64,000 nucleotides of DNA from Protaetiibacter sp. SSC-01 (GCF_014483895.1 NZ_CP059987.1:2108001-2172000), one strand, 5' to 3'; shown: positions 23,951-33,485, numbered from the stretch's first letter. The notes: generated by a model from the sequence alone, not told the origin. Made by a program: numbers and translations.

Positions 23951-26080
23951 TTACTCCGCGTTCTCGGGGCGACCCTCCTCGGCGAGGGCCTCCTGCACGA
24001 TCGAGGCCGTCGTCGGGACGGGGCCCGTGAGTGCGGCGGCGAGCGACGCATCCGGCGCCACCTCATCCTCGGAGGCGAGGGGCGCCGCGAACTGCGCCTC
24101 GTAGAGTCGCGCGTAGGCGCCACGGGCGGCGAGCAGCTCGTCGTGCGTGCCCTGCTCGACGATCGCGCCGTCCTCCATCACGAGGATGAGGTCGGCGTCG
24201 CGGATCGTCGAGAGCCGGTGCGCGATGACGAACGAGGTGCGGTCGCGGCGCAGGGCGCTCATCGCGCGCTGCACGAGCAGCTCGGTGCGCGTGTCGACCG
24301 ACGAGGTGGCCTCGTCGAGGATGAGCACCGAGGGCCGGGCCAGGAACGCCCGCGCGATCGTGATGAGCTGCTTCTCGCCCGCCGAGACGTTGCCGCCCTC
24401 GTCGTCGAGCACCGTGTCGTAGCCGTCCGGCAGGGCGTGCACGAAACGGTCGACGTAGGCGGCCGTCGCGGCGGCCATGATCTCCTCCTCCGTCGCATCC
24501 GGGCGCCCGTACGCGATGTTGTCGCGGATCGTGCCGCCGAACAGCCACGTGTCCTGCAGCACCATGCCCGTGCGGCCGCGGAGGTCGTCGCGCGTCATGC
24601 GCGTCGTGTCGACGCCGTCGAGCGTGATGCGGCCGGCATCCGGGTCGTAGAACCGCATGATGAGGTTCACGAGCGTCGTCTTGCCGGCGCCCGTCGGCCC
24701 CACGATCGCCACGGTCTGTCCCGGCTCGGCGACGAGCGACAGCCCGTCGATGAGCGGCTTCTCGGGGTCGTACGAGAACGACACGTCCTCGAACGCGAGC
24801 CGCCCGGTCGCGTTCGCGGGCGTCTGGGCGGGCTGCGGATCGGCCACCTGCTCCTCTGCGTCGAGCAGCTCGAACACGCGCTCGGCGGATGCGACCCCCG
24901 ACTGCAGCAGGTTGGCCATCGACCCCAGCTGCGAGAGCGGCTGCGTGAACTGACGCGAGTACTGGATGAACGCCTGCACGTCGCCGAGCCGCATCGTGCC
25001 GTTCGCGACGAACAGGCCGCCGACGACGGCGACGGCGACGTAGACGAGGTTCCCGACGAACATCGTCGCGGGCATGATGATGCCGCTGATGAACTGGGCG
25101 CCGAAGCTCGCCTGGTACAGCTCCTCGTTCTTGGCGTCGAAGCGCGCCTGCACCTCGCGGTGGCGGCCGAACACCTTGACGAGCGAGTGGCCCGTATAGC
25201 CCTCCTCGATCTGCGCGTTGAGCGCACCCGTGTGGGTCCACTGCGCCACGAAGAGCTTCTGCGAGCGCTTCGCGACGACGATCGTGATGCCGAGGGTGAT
25301 CGGGATGGCGACGAGCGCGATGAGCGCGAGCCACGGCGAGATGACGAACATCATGACGATGACGCCGATGACGGTCAGCAGCGAGGTGAGCAGCTGCGAC
25401 AGCGTCTGCTGGAGGCTCTGCGAGATGTTGTCGATGTCGTTCGTGACGCGGCTCAGCAGCTCGCCGCGCGGCATCCGGTCGAAGTACTTGAGCGGCAGAC
25501 GGTGGATCTTCGCCTCGACGTCGCGCCGCAGCCGCAGCACGGTGCGCTGCGTGATGCCGTTGAGCACGTAGCCCTGCAGCCACATGAAGACGGAGCTCAG
25601 CACGTAGAGCAGCAGCACGAGCCCGAGCACGAGCGACAGCGCCGAGAAGTCGATGCCCTCCCCCGGCCGCAGGTTCATGCTGCGCAGCATCTCGGCCTGG
25701 GTCGTGTCGCCCGCGGCCTCGAGCTGCTCGATCACCTGCTCCTTCGTGACGCCCTCGGGCAGCTGCGACGAGATGACGCCCTCGAAGATGAGGTTGGTCG
25801 CCTCGCCGAGCACCTTCGGCCCGATGACGCTCAGGACGACGCCGATCGTGCCAAGCAGGATCACGAACCACACGCCCACGCGCTCGGGGCGCAGCCGGCC
25901 GATGAGGCGCTTCGCGGACGGCCCGAACGACATGGCCTTCTCGGCGGGCATGCCCATGCCGCCCATCGGGCCGTGGCCGGGACCGCCGGGCCCGGGGCGG
26001 CGCATGGGCGCCGCGGTCGGAGCGGATGCCGTGGTCGCCTCCGGCTCGGAGCCGCCCTGGGACTTCTGCTCGGCGCTCAC
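23951..26080 (-). CDS. ABC exporter half-transporter, catalytically competent subunit
   Basis: A 709-residue permease-ATPase fusion: a Gly/Pro/Met-rich N-terminal tail (1-55), six transmembrane helices (about 70-400), and a nucleotide-binding domain with Walker A GPTGAGKTT, Walker B LILDEATSSVD with the catalytic Glu, and an unusual signature NVSAGEKQ in place of LSGGQ. A polar insertion of about 40 residues lies between helices 1 and 2. It starts at GTG, overlapping the preceding half-transporter by 4 nt (GTGA). Together they form a heterodimeric type IV exporter of the TM287/288-LmrCD kind, presumably for drugs or lipophilic compounds. It is last in a tetR-controlled operon. Confidence 0.9.
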   Translation of the reverse strand: MSAEQKSQGGSEPEATTASAPTAAPMRRPGPGGPGHGPMGGMGMPAEKAMSFGPSAKRLIGRLRPERVGVWFVILLGTIGVVLSVIGPKVLGEATNLIFEGVISSQLPEGVTKEQVIEQLEAAGDTTQAEMLRSMNLRPGEGIDFSALSLVLGLVLLLYVLSSVFMWLQGYVLNGITQRTVLRLRRDVEAKIHRLPLKYFDRMPRGELLSRVTNDIDNISQSLQQTLSQLLTSLLTVIGVIVMMFVISPWLALIALVAIPITLGITIVVAKRSQKLFVAQWTHTGALNAQIEEGYTGHSLVKVFGRHREVQARFDAKNEELYQASFGAQFISGIIMPATMFVGNLVYVAVAVVGGLFVANGTMRLGDVQAFIQYSRQFTQPLSQLGSMANLLQSGVASAERVFELLDAEEQVADPQPAQTPANATGRLAFEDVSFSYDPEKPLIDGLSLVAEPGQTVAIVGPTGAGKTTLVNLIMRFYDPDAGRITLDGVDTTRMTRDDLRGRTGMVLQDTWLFGGTIRDNIAYGRPDATEEEIMAAATAAYVDRFVHALPDGYDTVLDDEGGNVSAGEKQLITIARAFLARPSVLILDEATSSVDTRTELLVQRAMSALRRDRTSFVIAHRLSTIRDADLILVMEDGAIVEQGTHDELLAARGAYARLYEAQFAAPLASEDEVAPDASLAAALTGPVPTTASIVQEALAEEGRPENAE

Positions 26081-27810
26081 GCCGCCTCCTCCGCGCTCAG
26101 CTGGCTCTCGACGATCTCGCGGTACTCCGCGGAGCTCGCGAGCAGTTCGTCATGGGTTCCGAGGCCGACGACCTCGCCGTGGTCGAGCACGACGATCTGG
26201 TCGGCCTGAAGGATGGTCGACACGCGCTGGGCGACGACGATCATGGTCGCGTCGCCCACCTCGCGCGCGAGTGCCTGGCGGAGCCGGGCATCCGTCGCGG
26301 TGTCGAGCGCCGAGAACGAGTCGTCGAAGACGTAGATCTCGGGTCGTTTCACGAGCGCTCTCGCGATCGCGAGCCGTTGCCTCTGGCCACCGGACACGTT
26401 CGTGCCGCCCTGTGCGATGGGCGCCTCGAGCCCCTCCGACTTCGCCTCGACGAAGTCGCGGGCCTGGGCGATCTCGAGCGCTTCCCACAGCTCCTCGTCG
26501 GTCGCGTCGGGGTTGCCGTAGCGGAGGTTCGAGGCGATCGTGCCCGAGAAGAGGTAGGGCTTCTGCGGCACGAGGCCGATGCGGCTCCACAGCAGCTCGG
26601 GGTCGAGGTCGCGCACGTCGACGCCGTCGACGAGCACGGCGCCGCCCGTCACGTCGAAGAGGCGCGGCAGCAGGTTGACGAGCGTCGTCTTGCCGGCGCC
26701 CGTCGAGCCGATGATCGCCGTCAGCCGTCCGGGCCGCGCGGTGAACGACACCTCGCGCAGCACGGGCGCCTCTGCGCCCGGGTAGGCGAAGGTCGCGGCG
26801 CGCAGCTCGACCTCGCCGTGCGTCGCGAGCTCGGTGACGGGCGCGGCGGGGGCGACGACCGACGGCTCGGTGTCGAGCACCTCGCCGATGCGGTCGGCCG
26901 ACACCGCCGCACGCGGCAGCAGCACGGCGAGGAAGGTCGCCATCATGACGGCCATGAGGATCTGGATGAGGTAGCTGAGGAAGGCGATGAGCGAGCCGAC
27001 CTGCAGGTCGCCCTCCTCGATCCGGAACGCCCCGAACCACAGCACCGCGACGCTCGACACGTTGAGGATGAGCATGACGACGGGGAACATGAGCGCGAAC
27101 AGCCGTCCCGCGCGGATGGCGGTGTCGGTGAGCTCGTCGTTGGCGACGCCGAAGCGCTCGCGCTCGCGCTCCTCGCGCACGAAGGCGCGGATGACGCGGA
27201 TGCCGGTGAGCTGCTCGCGCAGCACGCGGTTGACGTTGTCGATGCGCGCCTGCATCTTGCGGAAGTACGGCACCATCCGGGTGATGATGAGCCCGACCGA
27301 GATGAGCAGCACCGGCACGGCGACGACCATGATCCAGGAGAGCCCGAGGTCCTCGCGGAGCGCGAAGACGACGCCGCCGATCGCGAGGATCGGGGTCGAG
27401 ACGAGGATCGTGCAGCTCATGAGCACGAGCATCTGCACCTGCTGCACGTCGTTCGTCGTGCGGGTGATGAGCGAGGGCGCGCCGAAGCGGGCGACCTCGC
27501 GCTCGGAGAACTCGCCGACGCGTCGGAAGATCGACGCGCGCAGGTCGCGGCCGAGCGCCATGGCGGCCTTCGCCCCGAAGTAGACGGCGAGGATCGCGGC
27601 GGCGATCTGGGCGAGGGTGATGAGCAGCATGAGCCCGCCGAGGCCCAGGATGACGCCCGTGTCGCCCTTCGCGACGCCGTCGTCGATGATGTCGGCGTTG
27701 AGCGCGGGCAGGTAGAGCGAGGCGATCGACTGCGCGAGCTGGAAGATCACGACGCCGATGAGCAGAAGCCAGTACGGCTTCAGGTAGCGCACGAGGAGTT
27801 TGCCGAGCAC
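26077..27810 (-). CDS. ABC exporter half-transporter, degenerate-site subunit
   Basis: A 577-residue permease-ATPase fusion with six transmembrane helices (about 15-320) and a nucleotide-binding domain: Walker A GSTGAGKTT, signature NVSGGQRQR, and a Walker B that reads YVFDDSFSALD, with Asp where the catalytic Glu is expected. Such a substitution marks the degenerate half of heterodimeric exporters, where one ATP site hydrolyses slowly or not at all. Start is GTG 27810. It follows tetR by 84 nt on the same strand and overlaps the partner gene, so the three genes form one operon. Confidence 0.9.
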   Translation of the reverse strand: MLGKLLVRYLKPYWLLLIGVVIFQLAQSIASLYLPALNADIIDDGVAKGDTGVILGLGGLMLLITLAQIAAAILAVYFGAKAAMALGRDLRASIFRRVGEFSEREVARFGAPSLITRTTNDVQQVQMLVLMSCTILVSTPILAIGGVVFALREDLGLSWIMVVAVPVLLISVGLIITRMVPYFRKMQARIDNVNRVLREQLTGIRVIRAFVREERERERFGVANDELTDTAIRAGRLFALMFPVVMLILNVSSVAVLWFGAFRIEEGDLQVGSLIAFLSYLIQILMAVMMATFLAVLLPRAAVSADRIGEVLDTEPSVVAPAAPVTELATHGEVELRAATFAYPGAEAPVLREVSFTARPGRLTAIIGSTGAGKTTLVNLLPRLFDVTGGAVLVDGVDVRDLDPELLWSRIGLVPQKPYLFSGTIASNLRYGNPDATDEELWEALEIAQARDFVEAKSEGLEAPIAQGGTNVSGGQRQRLAIARALVKRPEIYVFDDSFSALDTATDARLRQALAREVGDATMIVVAQRVSTILQADQIVVLDHGEVVGLGTHDELLASSAEYREIVESQLSAEEAA

Positions 27811-27894
27811 GGTGCTTCTTTCGGTGGTGGGTGGTGGGGTGAAGGTGAGCGGGTGAAGCGGGTGAAGCGGGAGGGGTGGGGCGGGGCGGATGCG

Positions 27895-28566
27895 TCAGGC
27901 GGCGTGTGATGGGCGCGCCGCGGCCGCGGAACGTGCCGGCCGCGTGGGCGGCGGCGGCACGGGCGCGCCGGTCACGGCGACCCCGTGCACGACGACCGTG
28001 GCGAGCTCGGCCGAGTCGAACGGCCGGAAGTGGTTGAAGGGCTCGATGCTGCCGCCGAATGCGACGAGGCGCAGGTACCAGGCGAGCGTCTCGAGGGGCA
28101 CCGCGAGGCGGTCGGCGTCGGATGCGAACAGCTCGTGCAGGATCGAGATCCATTCGCCCCCGCCGGCGTCGCGCACGGGCGGCGGCCCGTCCACCCCGAA
28201 GACCGCCATGATGCGGAAGACCTCGCCGAACCGCGTGCGCAGCGCCTCGATGACGCACGTGACCTTGTCTTCGAGCGGCAGGTCGTGAGGGATGCGGCGC
28301 AGCTCCTCGCGGAATCCCTCGGGCGCGAGGAGGCGGATGAGGCCCGCCTCAAGGAGGGTGTCCTTGTCTCCGAAGGCGCGGAAGATCGTGCCCTCCGCGA
28401 CGCCGGCGGCTTCAGCGAGCTCGCGGCTCGTGACGTCGCGACCCCTGTCGCGCAGGAGCGGGAGCACGGCGTCGAGGATCGCCTCGCGCCGCTCGTCGGG
28501 CGCGAGCGGACGCGCGCGCTCACGCACGACCACGAACCCGTTTGGAAGAACCACGTCGGCGAGCAT
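27895..28566 (-). CDS. TetR-family repressor of the ABC exporter operon
   Basis: A 223-residue regulator with an N-terminal helix-turn-helix (about 25-70, including VTSRELAEAAGVAEGTIFRAFGDKD) and a variable helical ligand-binding domain; the last ~20 residues are a Pro/Ala-rich tail. An upstream GTG at 28584 would lie inside a perfect 18-bp palindrome, so I place the start at ATG 28566, two bases after that palindrome. The genes downstream encode the two ABC exporter subunits, which suggests substrate-induced derepression of the pump. Confidence 0.88.
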   Translation of the reverse strand: MLADVVLPNGFVVVRERARPLAPDERREAILDAVLPLLRDRGRDVTSRELAEAAGVAEGTIFRAFGDKDTLLEAGLIRLLAPEGFREELRRIPHDLPLEDKVTCVIEALRTRFGEVFRIMAVFGVDGPPPVRDAGGGEWISILHELFASDADRLAVPLETLAWYLRLVAFGGSIEPFNHFRPFDSAELATVVVHGVAVTGAPVPPPPTRPARSAAAARPSHAA

Positions 28567-28567
28567 A

Positions 28568-28585
28568 AGTGAGTGAGCACTCACT
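28568..28585. promoter_or_regulatory. TetR operator palindrome
   Basis: AGTGAGTG-AG-CACTCACT is a perfect inverted repeat (8-bp arms, 2-bp centre), the layout typical of TetR-family operators. It lies directly before the repressor start codon, so bound TetR would block its own transcription and that of the exporter genes. Confidence 0.75.
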
Positions 28586-28656
28586 CCGCAACTCGGATGC
28601 CGGACGCGCCGACGGCCCCGCCTCCCCGGAGGAGACGGGGCCGTCGTGTGCGCTCG

Positions 28657-30489
28657 TCAGTACGTGAGCACGAGGGTGTTCGACGCCGAGATGAGCGCCA
28701 CGACCGACGCGTTGAGCACGCCCGCGATGTACGGGTTGCCCGTCGCGCGGTAGAGCTTGCGCGAGATGACGGCCGACACCGCGAGGATGACGATCACCGG
28801 GAACAGCCAGATGCTGAAGATGCCGCCGAAGCCCGGCACGAGCTCGCCCGTCGCCGCGAACGTCGTGTACTGCACGACGACGAGCACGATCGGCGCGAGC
28901 GAGTTGAACAGGGCGAGCACCGCCGTGTTGACCCACTCGCGACCCGCGAGCGCGAACCGGTTGAACGCGTTGATCGCGATCGAGTTCGCCACGAAGTAGA
29001 TCAGGAACAGCGGCAGCACGAGGAGCGCATAGCCGATCTTGTCGGGCGAGAACCACTTCACCGCGAGGACCCACAGGCGGAAGTCCGTCTTGAAGAAGTA
29101 GTCGACCGCGAAGACGATCGTGAAGGCGGCAGCCGTCGTAACGAGCGCGAGGAGCACTCCCAGGCCGAGGTTGCGCCATCCGGGCAGCACGCCGCTCGCG
29201 CGGAGGTCGGAGCCGTTCCTCCGCCCGAAGGCGAGGTACGACGCGCCCATGATGACGAGCCCCGCGACGCCGTTGACGGCGGCCCAGAAGGCGATGAAGA
29301 ACACCGCACCCTGAGGTACGAGCGCCGAGCCGCTGTAGGCGATCGCCGACAGCCACTGCGCCTGGCTCAGCCAGATGTAGCTCGCGCCCGAGACGAGCGC
29401 CGAGACCACGAGACCGCCCCAGAACCACGCGCGACCGGTGCGCCCCGGGTCGACCATCGCCGGCGCCTGCTCGAGCCTCAGTCGCGTGAAGGGACGCAGC
29501 GCGAGGAGAGCACGGGCGAAGGCGACGAGGAAGATGCCGAAGCCGACGAGCCCGACGGTCGTGAACGCCTCCTTCACCTGCCACACCTGGGCGTGGGAGT
29601 CGATCGCCTCGGGAGCGCCGAACGCCGTCTCGAAGAAGTCGAGCTGGTCGGCGACGGTGCCCGACGAGATCGTGCCCCACGGGTGGGTCTGCGGCGGCGT
29701 GTAGAGCACGCGCACGGCCTCGACGCCGTCGATCTCCTGCGAGTAGTACTCGCCCGGCTCGCGCACCTCGGCGCCCGGCTCCTCACCGAAGTAGAGGAAC
29801 GACTGCGCGTTGGGCGTCGTCGCGAACTCGCGCGGCGGCGTCACCGTCTCGCCGTAGCTGCGGAAGAAGAACTCGTCGTACTGGTCGGCGACGAGTCCGA
29901 CGTCGCGCGTGCCGTAGTTGTTCGCGAACGCCTTGTCCTCATCCGTGTACATCGCCTCGTTGTCGACGAGGAACACCGCGGAGATGAGCTGCTCGTCGGC
30001 CTCGTCGTCGATCGCGACGGCGAAGTTCGCGGCGCGCGCGCCGTTCGAGTGGCCCGAGACGCCGATGCGGTCGTGGTCGACGTAGGGCAGGTCGGCGACG
30101 AGCTGGACGGCGTCGTACATGCCCGTGCCCCCGACCTGCAGCTCGTCCGCGGGGAGCGGGTCGGAGTTGCCGTGGCCGTACATGTCGATCGAGACGACGA
30201 CGTAGCCGCGACGCGCGAGCTCGACGTAGTTGGCGTCCTGCATCTCGCGGTTGTTCCACCAGCCGTGGCTCACGACCACGGCGGGAGCGGGATCGTCGGC
30301 GGTCGCGCCTGCGGGCTTGAACAGCAGCGCGCTCATCGCCCGGCCGGACGACGTCTCCCACTTGAGGTCCTTGACGACGACGGAGCCTCCCGCGGTCTGG
30401 ACGAGCGAGGCGCCGACGGCGGAGACGAGGATGAGGACGAGCGACAGAATCAGCCAGAATCCGTTCCGTCGCCAGAGTGATTGCTTCAT
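28657..30489 (-). CDS. Polytopic membrane protein with alpha/beta-hydrolase domain
   Basis: A 610-residue protein: an N-terminal membrane helix (about 11-30), an extracytoplasmic alpha/beta-hydrolase domain (about 45-320) and a C-terminal region with about eight membrane helices. The nucleophile elbow is GHSNG (146-150, Ser148); the oxyanion HG is in VVVSHGWWNN (71-80), and MYGHGNSD follows. This resembles dienelactone-hydrolase-like esterases fused to a membrane module; the substrate is unknown. ATG 30489 is chosen because AAAGGAG lies upstream, though at a long 12-nt spacing. It is transcribed toward tetR and lies downstream of glpD on the same strand. Confidence 0.75.
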   Translation of the reverse strand: MKQSLWRRNGFWLILSLVLILVSAVGASLVQTAGGSVVVKDLKWETSSGRAMSALLFKPAGATADDPAPAVVVSHGWWNNREMQDANYVELARRGYVVVSIDMYGHGNSDPLPADELQVGGTGMYDAVQLVADLPYVDHDRIGVSGHSNGARAANFAVAIDDEADEQLISAVFLVDNEAMYTDEDKAFANNYGTRDVGLVADQYDEFFFRSYGETVTPPREFATTPNAQSFLYFGEEPGAEVREPGEYYSQEIDGVEAVRVLYTPPQTHPWGTISSGTVADQLDFFETAFGAPEAIDSHAQVWQVKEAFTTVGLVGFGIFLVAFARALLALRPFTRLRLEQAPAMVDPGRTGRAWFWGGLVVSALVSGASYIWLSQAQWLSAIAYSGSALVPQGAVFFIAFWAAVNGVAGLVIMGASYLAFGRRNGSDLRASGVLPGWRNLGLGVLLALVTTAAAFTIVFAVDYFFKTDFRLWVLAVKWFSPDKIGYALLVLPLFLIYFVANSIAINAFNRFALAGREWVNTAVLALFNSLAPIVLVVVQYTTFAATGELVPGFGGIFSIWLFPVIVILAVSAVISRKLYRATGNPYIAGVLNASVVALISASNTLVLTY

Positions 30490-30587
30490 GGGTGCGGGTA
30501 ACTCCTTTGTCAGCGAAGGCTCACCGGGGTGGTGCATCGGGAGCCTAGAGGCGCCGTCCATCCGGTCGGCCATCGAGGCGCCTAAGT

Positions 30588-30601
30588 TGCACGAATGTGC
30601 A
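30588..30601. promoter_or_regulatory. Inverted repeat between glpD and the membrane hydrolase
   Basis: TGCAC-GAAT-GTGCA has perfect 5-bp arms, 6 bp downstream of the glpD stop and about 100 bp upstream of the hydrolase start. It may be an operator; it is short and could be chance. Confidence 0.3.
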
Positions 30602-30606
30602 GGAGT

Positions 30607-32319
30607 TCACCGTCCGCCGTCGACCGAGAGGTCGACGGCGTGCACCTCGGCGAGCTCGCGCGTGCACGTCGCGACCTCGAGCTCGCGGCGCGCGGCATCC
30701 CAACCGGCGATGTCCGAGACGGCTTTCGCGATCTCGTCGAGGAGCGCCGCGTCGAGCCGGCCCGTGAACGCGAGGTCGGTGCGCCGCAGCACGATGTCCG
30801 TGAGGTGCTCGACGTGCTCGCGCTCGAGCATCCAGCGCAGCTCGCCCGTCGAGAGCACGCCGCCCCCGATCGGCGCGTCGTGTTGCTCCCCCATGAACAC
30901 GGCGACCTCGGCCGCCGCCGTGCCATAGCGCGCGAACAGCAGCTCGCGGCGGTCTGCGTCGACGTCCGTGAGGCGCGCGCGCAGCCACGCCCCGCGCTCG
31001 CGCTCCCCTCGCGGGTAGCCGTCCGAGCCGCGGATCACGCGACCCCGGGTCGACACCTCGCGCCGCCGTCCGAGCACCTCGAGCACAGCATCCGCGACCG
31101 CCTCGCCGATCGCGCGGAAGGTCGTCCACTTGCCGCCCACGAGGCTCACGACGGGTGCGCTCCCCTCGGCCCGCACGACCTCGACGCGGTAGTCGCGCGA
31201 CACGAACCCCGGCTGGGTGTCCTCGTGGCGGGGCAGCGGGCGGATGCCCGAGAACCGGTAGACGATCTGCGGACGGTCGACCTCGATCGAGGGGAAGACG
31301 TGGCGGATGAGTCCGAAGAAGTAGTCGACCTCCTCCTCCGTGCAGCGCACGGGCTCTGCGGGGTCGGCATCGATGTCGGTCGTGCCGACCATGACGCGGT
31401 CCTTGAGCGGATAGATGAGCACGATGCGCCCGTCGGAGTGCTCGAAGAAGATCTCCCGCCCGCGCGTGGCGGCGAGCAGCTCGGGATGGTCGAGGACGAT
31501 GTGGGAGCCCTTCGTTCCGCCCATCCACCGGCTCGCGTGGCCGAGCGCGGCGTTCGTGAGGTCGGTCCAGGGGCCGGATGCGTTGACGACGACGTCGGCG
31601 CGCACCGTGAACTCGCGACCGGTCTCGCGATCCCTCACGCGCACGCCGTCGGCGTCCATCCCGACCGCCTCGACATAGTTGACGGCGGTTGCGCCGGACG
31701 ACGCGGTCGCGTCGAGCAGCACGTCGAGCGCGAGGCGCTCGGGGTCGTGCATCGCCGCGTCGAAGTACGTCGCCGAGTACCGCACGCGTGGATCGAGGGC
31801 CGGCAGGTCGGCGTGCGCGCGGCGACCCACGCGGAACCGATGCCGCGGCACGACGCCGCCCTCGCGCGAGAACGTGTCGTAGATCGTGAGGCCGATCTTG
31901 ATGAGGAGCGCACCGCGCTCCTTGGGACGCCCGCGATGACGGTGTGTGAGGAACCGCAAGGGTGCGGAGAGGATGCCCGAGAACGTCGAGTAGATCGGGA
32001 TCGTCGTCTCGAGCGGCACGACGCGGTGGGGCGCCGTGCGCAGGAGCGCGTTCCGCTCCTGCACCGACTCCTTGACGAGCCGGAACTCGCCGTTCTCGAG
32101 ATAGCGGATGCCGCCGTGGATCATGTGGCTCGAGGCGGCGGAGGCCGCGGAGGCGAAGTCGTCTCGTTCGACGAGCACGACGTCGAGCCCCTGCAGCGCG
32201 AGGTCGCGGAACGTCGCGATCCCGTTGATGCCGCCCCCGATGACGAGCACCTGCGTCCGTCCGCGCTCCATGAGACGAGCGACCTCCGGGCGCAGGGCGG
32301 TGCGGGGGCGGGGACTCAT
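30607..32319 (-). CDS. glpD: FAD-dependent glycerol-3-phosphate dehydrogenase
   Basis: A 570-residue membrane-associated flavoenzyme that oxidises sn-glycerol 3-phosphate to dihydroxyacetone phosphate and passes electrons to menaquinone. The N-terminal FAD-binding GxGxxG is VLVIGGGINGIATFRDLAL; SSHMIHGGIRYLE, VNASGPWTDL and GTTDIDADP are family blocks, and a C-terminal helical domain (about 400-555) is present. Start ATG 32319. It diverges from a SorC-type regulator whose downstream neighbour is glpK, so the glycerol genes flank one control region with a perfect inverted repeat. Confidence 0.94.
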   Translation of the reverse strand: MSPRPRTALRPEVARLMERGRTQVLVIGGGINGIATFRDLALQGLDVVLVERDDFASAASAASSHMIHGGIRYLENGEFRLVKESVQERNALLRTAPHRVVPLETTIPIYSTFSGILSAPLRFLTHRHRGRPKERGALLIKIGLTIYDTFSREGGVVPRHRFRVGRRAHADLPALDPRVRYSATYFDAAMHDPERLALDVLLDATASSGATAVNYVEAVGMDADGVRVRDRETGREFTVRADVVVNASGPWTDLTNAALGHASRWMGGTKGSHIVLDHPELLAATRGREIFFEHSDGRIVLIYPLKDRVMVGTTDIDADPAEPVRCTEEEVDYFFGLIRHVFPSIEVDRPQIVYRFSGIRPLPRHEDTQPGFVSRDYRVEVVRAEGSAPVVSLVGGKWTTFRAIGEAVADAVLEVLGRRREVSTRGRVIRGSDGYPRGERERGAWLRARLTDVDADRRELLFARYGTAAAEVAVFMGEQHDAPIGGGVLSTGELRWMLEREHVEHLTDIVLRRTDLAFTGRLDAALLDEIAKAVSDIAGWDAARRELEVATCTRELAEVHAVDLSVDGGR

Positions 32320-32374
32320 CTGGGATTGCCTCGTTCCTGCCCGGCACGACCGGGCGTCGAGTGGTGATGTCGTC

Positions 32375-32404
32375 TATGTTGGTGGCTCTGCGAAAGGATT
32401 CGCA
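32375..32404 (+). promoter_or_regulatory. -10 box and operator in the glpD / regulator divergent region
   Basis: TATGTT (32375-32380) is a candidate rightward -10. Nine bases later lies the perfect inverted repeat TGCGAA-agga-TTCGCA (32389-32404), at the expected start of the regulator transcript and 70-85 bp upstream of glpD. Binding by the SorC-type protein is inferred. Confidence 0.55.
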
Positions 32405-32434
32405 ACCGAAGTGAACGGATGTGCAGGAGGCTCG

Positions 32435-33406
32435 ATGACATCCGAATCCCCCACCGACCCCAAGCTCATGTCGGCCCTCAAGGCCGCCCAGCTGTACTAC
32501 CTGCAGGACCTCACGATGGATGCCATCGCGAGCGAGCTGCGCACGTCGCGCTCCTCGGTCTCGAGGCTCCTCGCGCACGCCCGCGACACGGGGCTCGTCG
32601 AGATCACGATCACGTCGCCGCTCGACCGCGGCGCTCAGCTCGAGCGCGAGATCGCCGCGCGATTCCGCATCTCGGCGCACGTCGTGCCCGTGCCGGGGTC
32701 GCTCTCGGACGTCGACCGCCTCGACCGCGTCGCCATGACCGCTGCGCGACTGCTGCCCCAGTACATCGAGTCGAACAGCATCGTCGGCATCGCGTGGGGC
32801 TCGACGCTCGGCGCGCTCAGCCGCCACCTCACCGCCAAGGAGACCCACGACACCGTCATCGTCCAGATGAACGGGGCGGGCAACACCGAGACGACAGGGA
32901 TCGAGTACGCGAGCGAGATCCTCGAGCGGTTCGGACGGGCCTACTCGGCGCGCATCCAGCAGTTCCCGGTGCCGGCGTTCTTCGACAGCCCCGACACGAA
33001 GGAGGCCCTGTGGCGCGAGCGCTCGACGCGCCGCGTGCTCGACCTCATCGCGCGCATGGATGTCGCGGTCTTCGGTCTCGGCTCGCCCTTCGCCGAGGTG
33101 CCGAGCCGCGTGTACATCGGCGGCTACCTCGGCCGCACCGACTACAAGAGCCTCGCCGCCGATCGGGCCGTGGGCGACGTCGCGACCGTGTTCTACCGCG
33201 CCGACGGAAGCTGGCGCGACATCGCCCTCAACGCGCGTGCGACGGGACCCGGGTTCGATCGGCTCGTCAAGGTCGCGCGCCGCATCTGCATCGTGTCGGG
33301 GGCGCAGAAGCTCCCGAGCCTGCGCGGCGCGCTCGCCGCGGGCCTCATCACCGACCTCGTGCTCGACGAGGGGCTCGCCCGGCGGCTCCTCGAGAGCGTC
33401 TCCTGA
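32435..33406 (+). CDS. SorC/DeoR-type sugar-binding transcriptional regulator of glycerol genes
   Basis: A 323-residue protein with an N-terminal helix-turn-helix (about 15-55, [19 protein letters not shown]) and a C-terminal SorC sugar-binding domain related to phosphosugar isomerases (about 65-320), including [15 protein letters not shown] and VFGLGSPF. Family members respond to phosphorylated sugars or polyols. Placement between glpD and glpK suggests that it senses glycerol 3-phosphate or dihydroxyacetone phosphate; this is inference. ATG 32435 is preceded by CAGGAGG at good spacing. It is not a GlpR/DeoR- or IclR (GylR)-type protein, the regulators best known for glycerol genes. Confidence 0.85.
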   Translation: MTSESPTDPKLMSALKAAQLYYLQDLTMDAIASELRTSRSSVSRLLAHARDTGLVEITITSPLDRGAQLEREIAARFRISAHVVPVPGSLSDVDRLDRVAMTAARLLPQYIESNSIVGIAWGSTLGALSRHLTAKETHDTVIVQMNGAGNTETTGIEYASEILERFGRAYSARIQQFPVPAFFDSPDTKEALWRERSTRRVLDLIARMDVAVFGLGSPFAEVPSRVYIGGYLGRTDYKSLAADRAVGDVATVFYRADGSWRDIALNARATGPGFDRLVKVARRICIVSGAQKLPSLRGALAAGLITDLVLDEGLARRLLESVS

Positions 33407-33485
33407 CGCGGCGGCTGCACATCCTCCCACCGCCGCGCGTCGCACGCGTGCACCTCGCTACCGTGGAGCCGACCGAAGGAGGACC

